Shown here: positions 6,632-6,643 of the stretch, in pieces
Layout: every line of letters begins with the position of its first letter
Numbering within the stretch: the stretch's first letter is position 1
From: F1-60-MAGs149 sp037133215
GTDB taxonomy: Bacteria; Actinomycetota; Thermoleophilia; Gaiellales; F1-60-MAGs149
DNA length: 6,643 bases
Direction: 5' to 3'
NCBI GenBank assembly: GCA_037133215.1
Contig: JBAXOM010000104.1
Coordinates: 1 to 6,643 of the forward strand
Translations under genes and position numbers: made by a program
The notes under the pieces: model-generated
Told to the model about the DNA's origin: nothing
The model's input: the letters and a program-made list of their open reading frames with translations, nothing else
Database searches by the model: none

Positions 6632-6643
6632 TTTGCATGCAAA
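6632..6643. repeat. Perfect 12-bp palindrome at the right edge
   Basis: TTTGCATGCAAA is its own reverse complement, with no spacer. It abuts the window end, so it could be longer. It lies 56 bp upstream of the regulator ATG and could be a binding site for this or another dimeric regulator, possibly shared with a gene beyond the window. Confidence 0.5.

Larger units (their letters stand above)
6577..6643 (-). promoter_or_regulatory. Probable promoter/operator region of the operon
   Basis: These 67 bp upstream of the regulator start are more AT-rich than the genes and hold several dyads, reported separately. A TATGGT at 6591-6596 (minus strand) could serve as a -10 element, which would leave a leader of only a few nucleotides. 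No convincing -35 is found 16-18 nt upstream. The window ends here, so the true promoter may lie partly outside. Confidence 0.4.

Noticed and set aside
6577..6642. Longer regulator reading frame starting with TTG at 6642
   Set aside because: The extra 22 residues resemble no part of GntR proteins, the codons cover the dyad-rich leader, and the ATG at 6576 gives the family's normal length.
1..6643. CRISPR array, tRNA, rRNA, insertion sequence or prophage signals
   Set aside because: No spaced direct repeats, tRNA- or rRNA-like segments, transposase or integrase motifs were seen.

Overview
The window is a compact, single-direction catabolic operon on the minus strand, read from right to left. 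The DNA is GC-rich, uses both GTG and ATG starts, has good Shine-Dalgarno sequences inside the operon, and packs its genes with overlaps or short gaps. This looks bacterial, most likely a high-GC actinomycete-type genome. That placement is inferred from composition and protein style only; no RNA marker gene is present.

Layout in transcription order: (1) about 70 bp of palindrome-rich leader at the right edge; (2) a FadR/FCD-type GntR regulator (5908-6576); (3) a CaiB/BaiF family III CoA-transferase (4698-5921), overlapping the regulator by 14 nt; (4) a HyuA-type subunit of the ATP-dependent hydantoinase/oxoprolinase/acetone carboxylase superfamily (2607-4661); (5) the partner HyuB-type subunit (647-2593); (6) a cysteine hydrolase of the isochorismatase fold, closest by recall to N-carbamoylsarcosine amidohydrolase (650 down to the left edge, 3' end cut off), joined to hyuB by an ATGA overlap. 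There is no non-coding stretch longer than 67 bp. The long plus-strand ORFs are antisense shadows.

How they may work together: a HyuA/HyuB pair followed by an N-carbamoylsarcosine-amidase-like enzyme reproduces the last two steps of the known N-methylhydantoin (creatinine) route. In that route the ring is opened with ATP hydrolysis, and the N-carbamoyl amino acid is then split to amino acid, CO2 and ammonia. The CoA-transferase is not part of that classical route. It suggests that the substrate or product is a carboxylic acid that must be activated as a CoA thioester. The GntR protein heading the operon is probably its local, ligand-sensing, self-regulating switch. The substrate cannot be fixed from sequence. 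The most distinctive points are the gene combination, a divergent putative metal-site segment in HyuB, a partly altered FCD metal site in the regulator, and a perfect 10-bp-stem hairpin early in the amidohydrolase gene.
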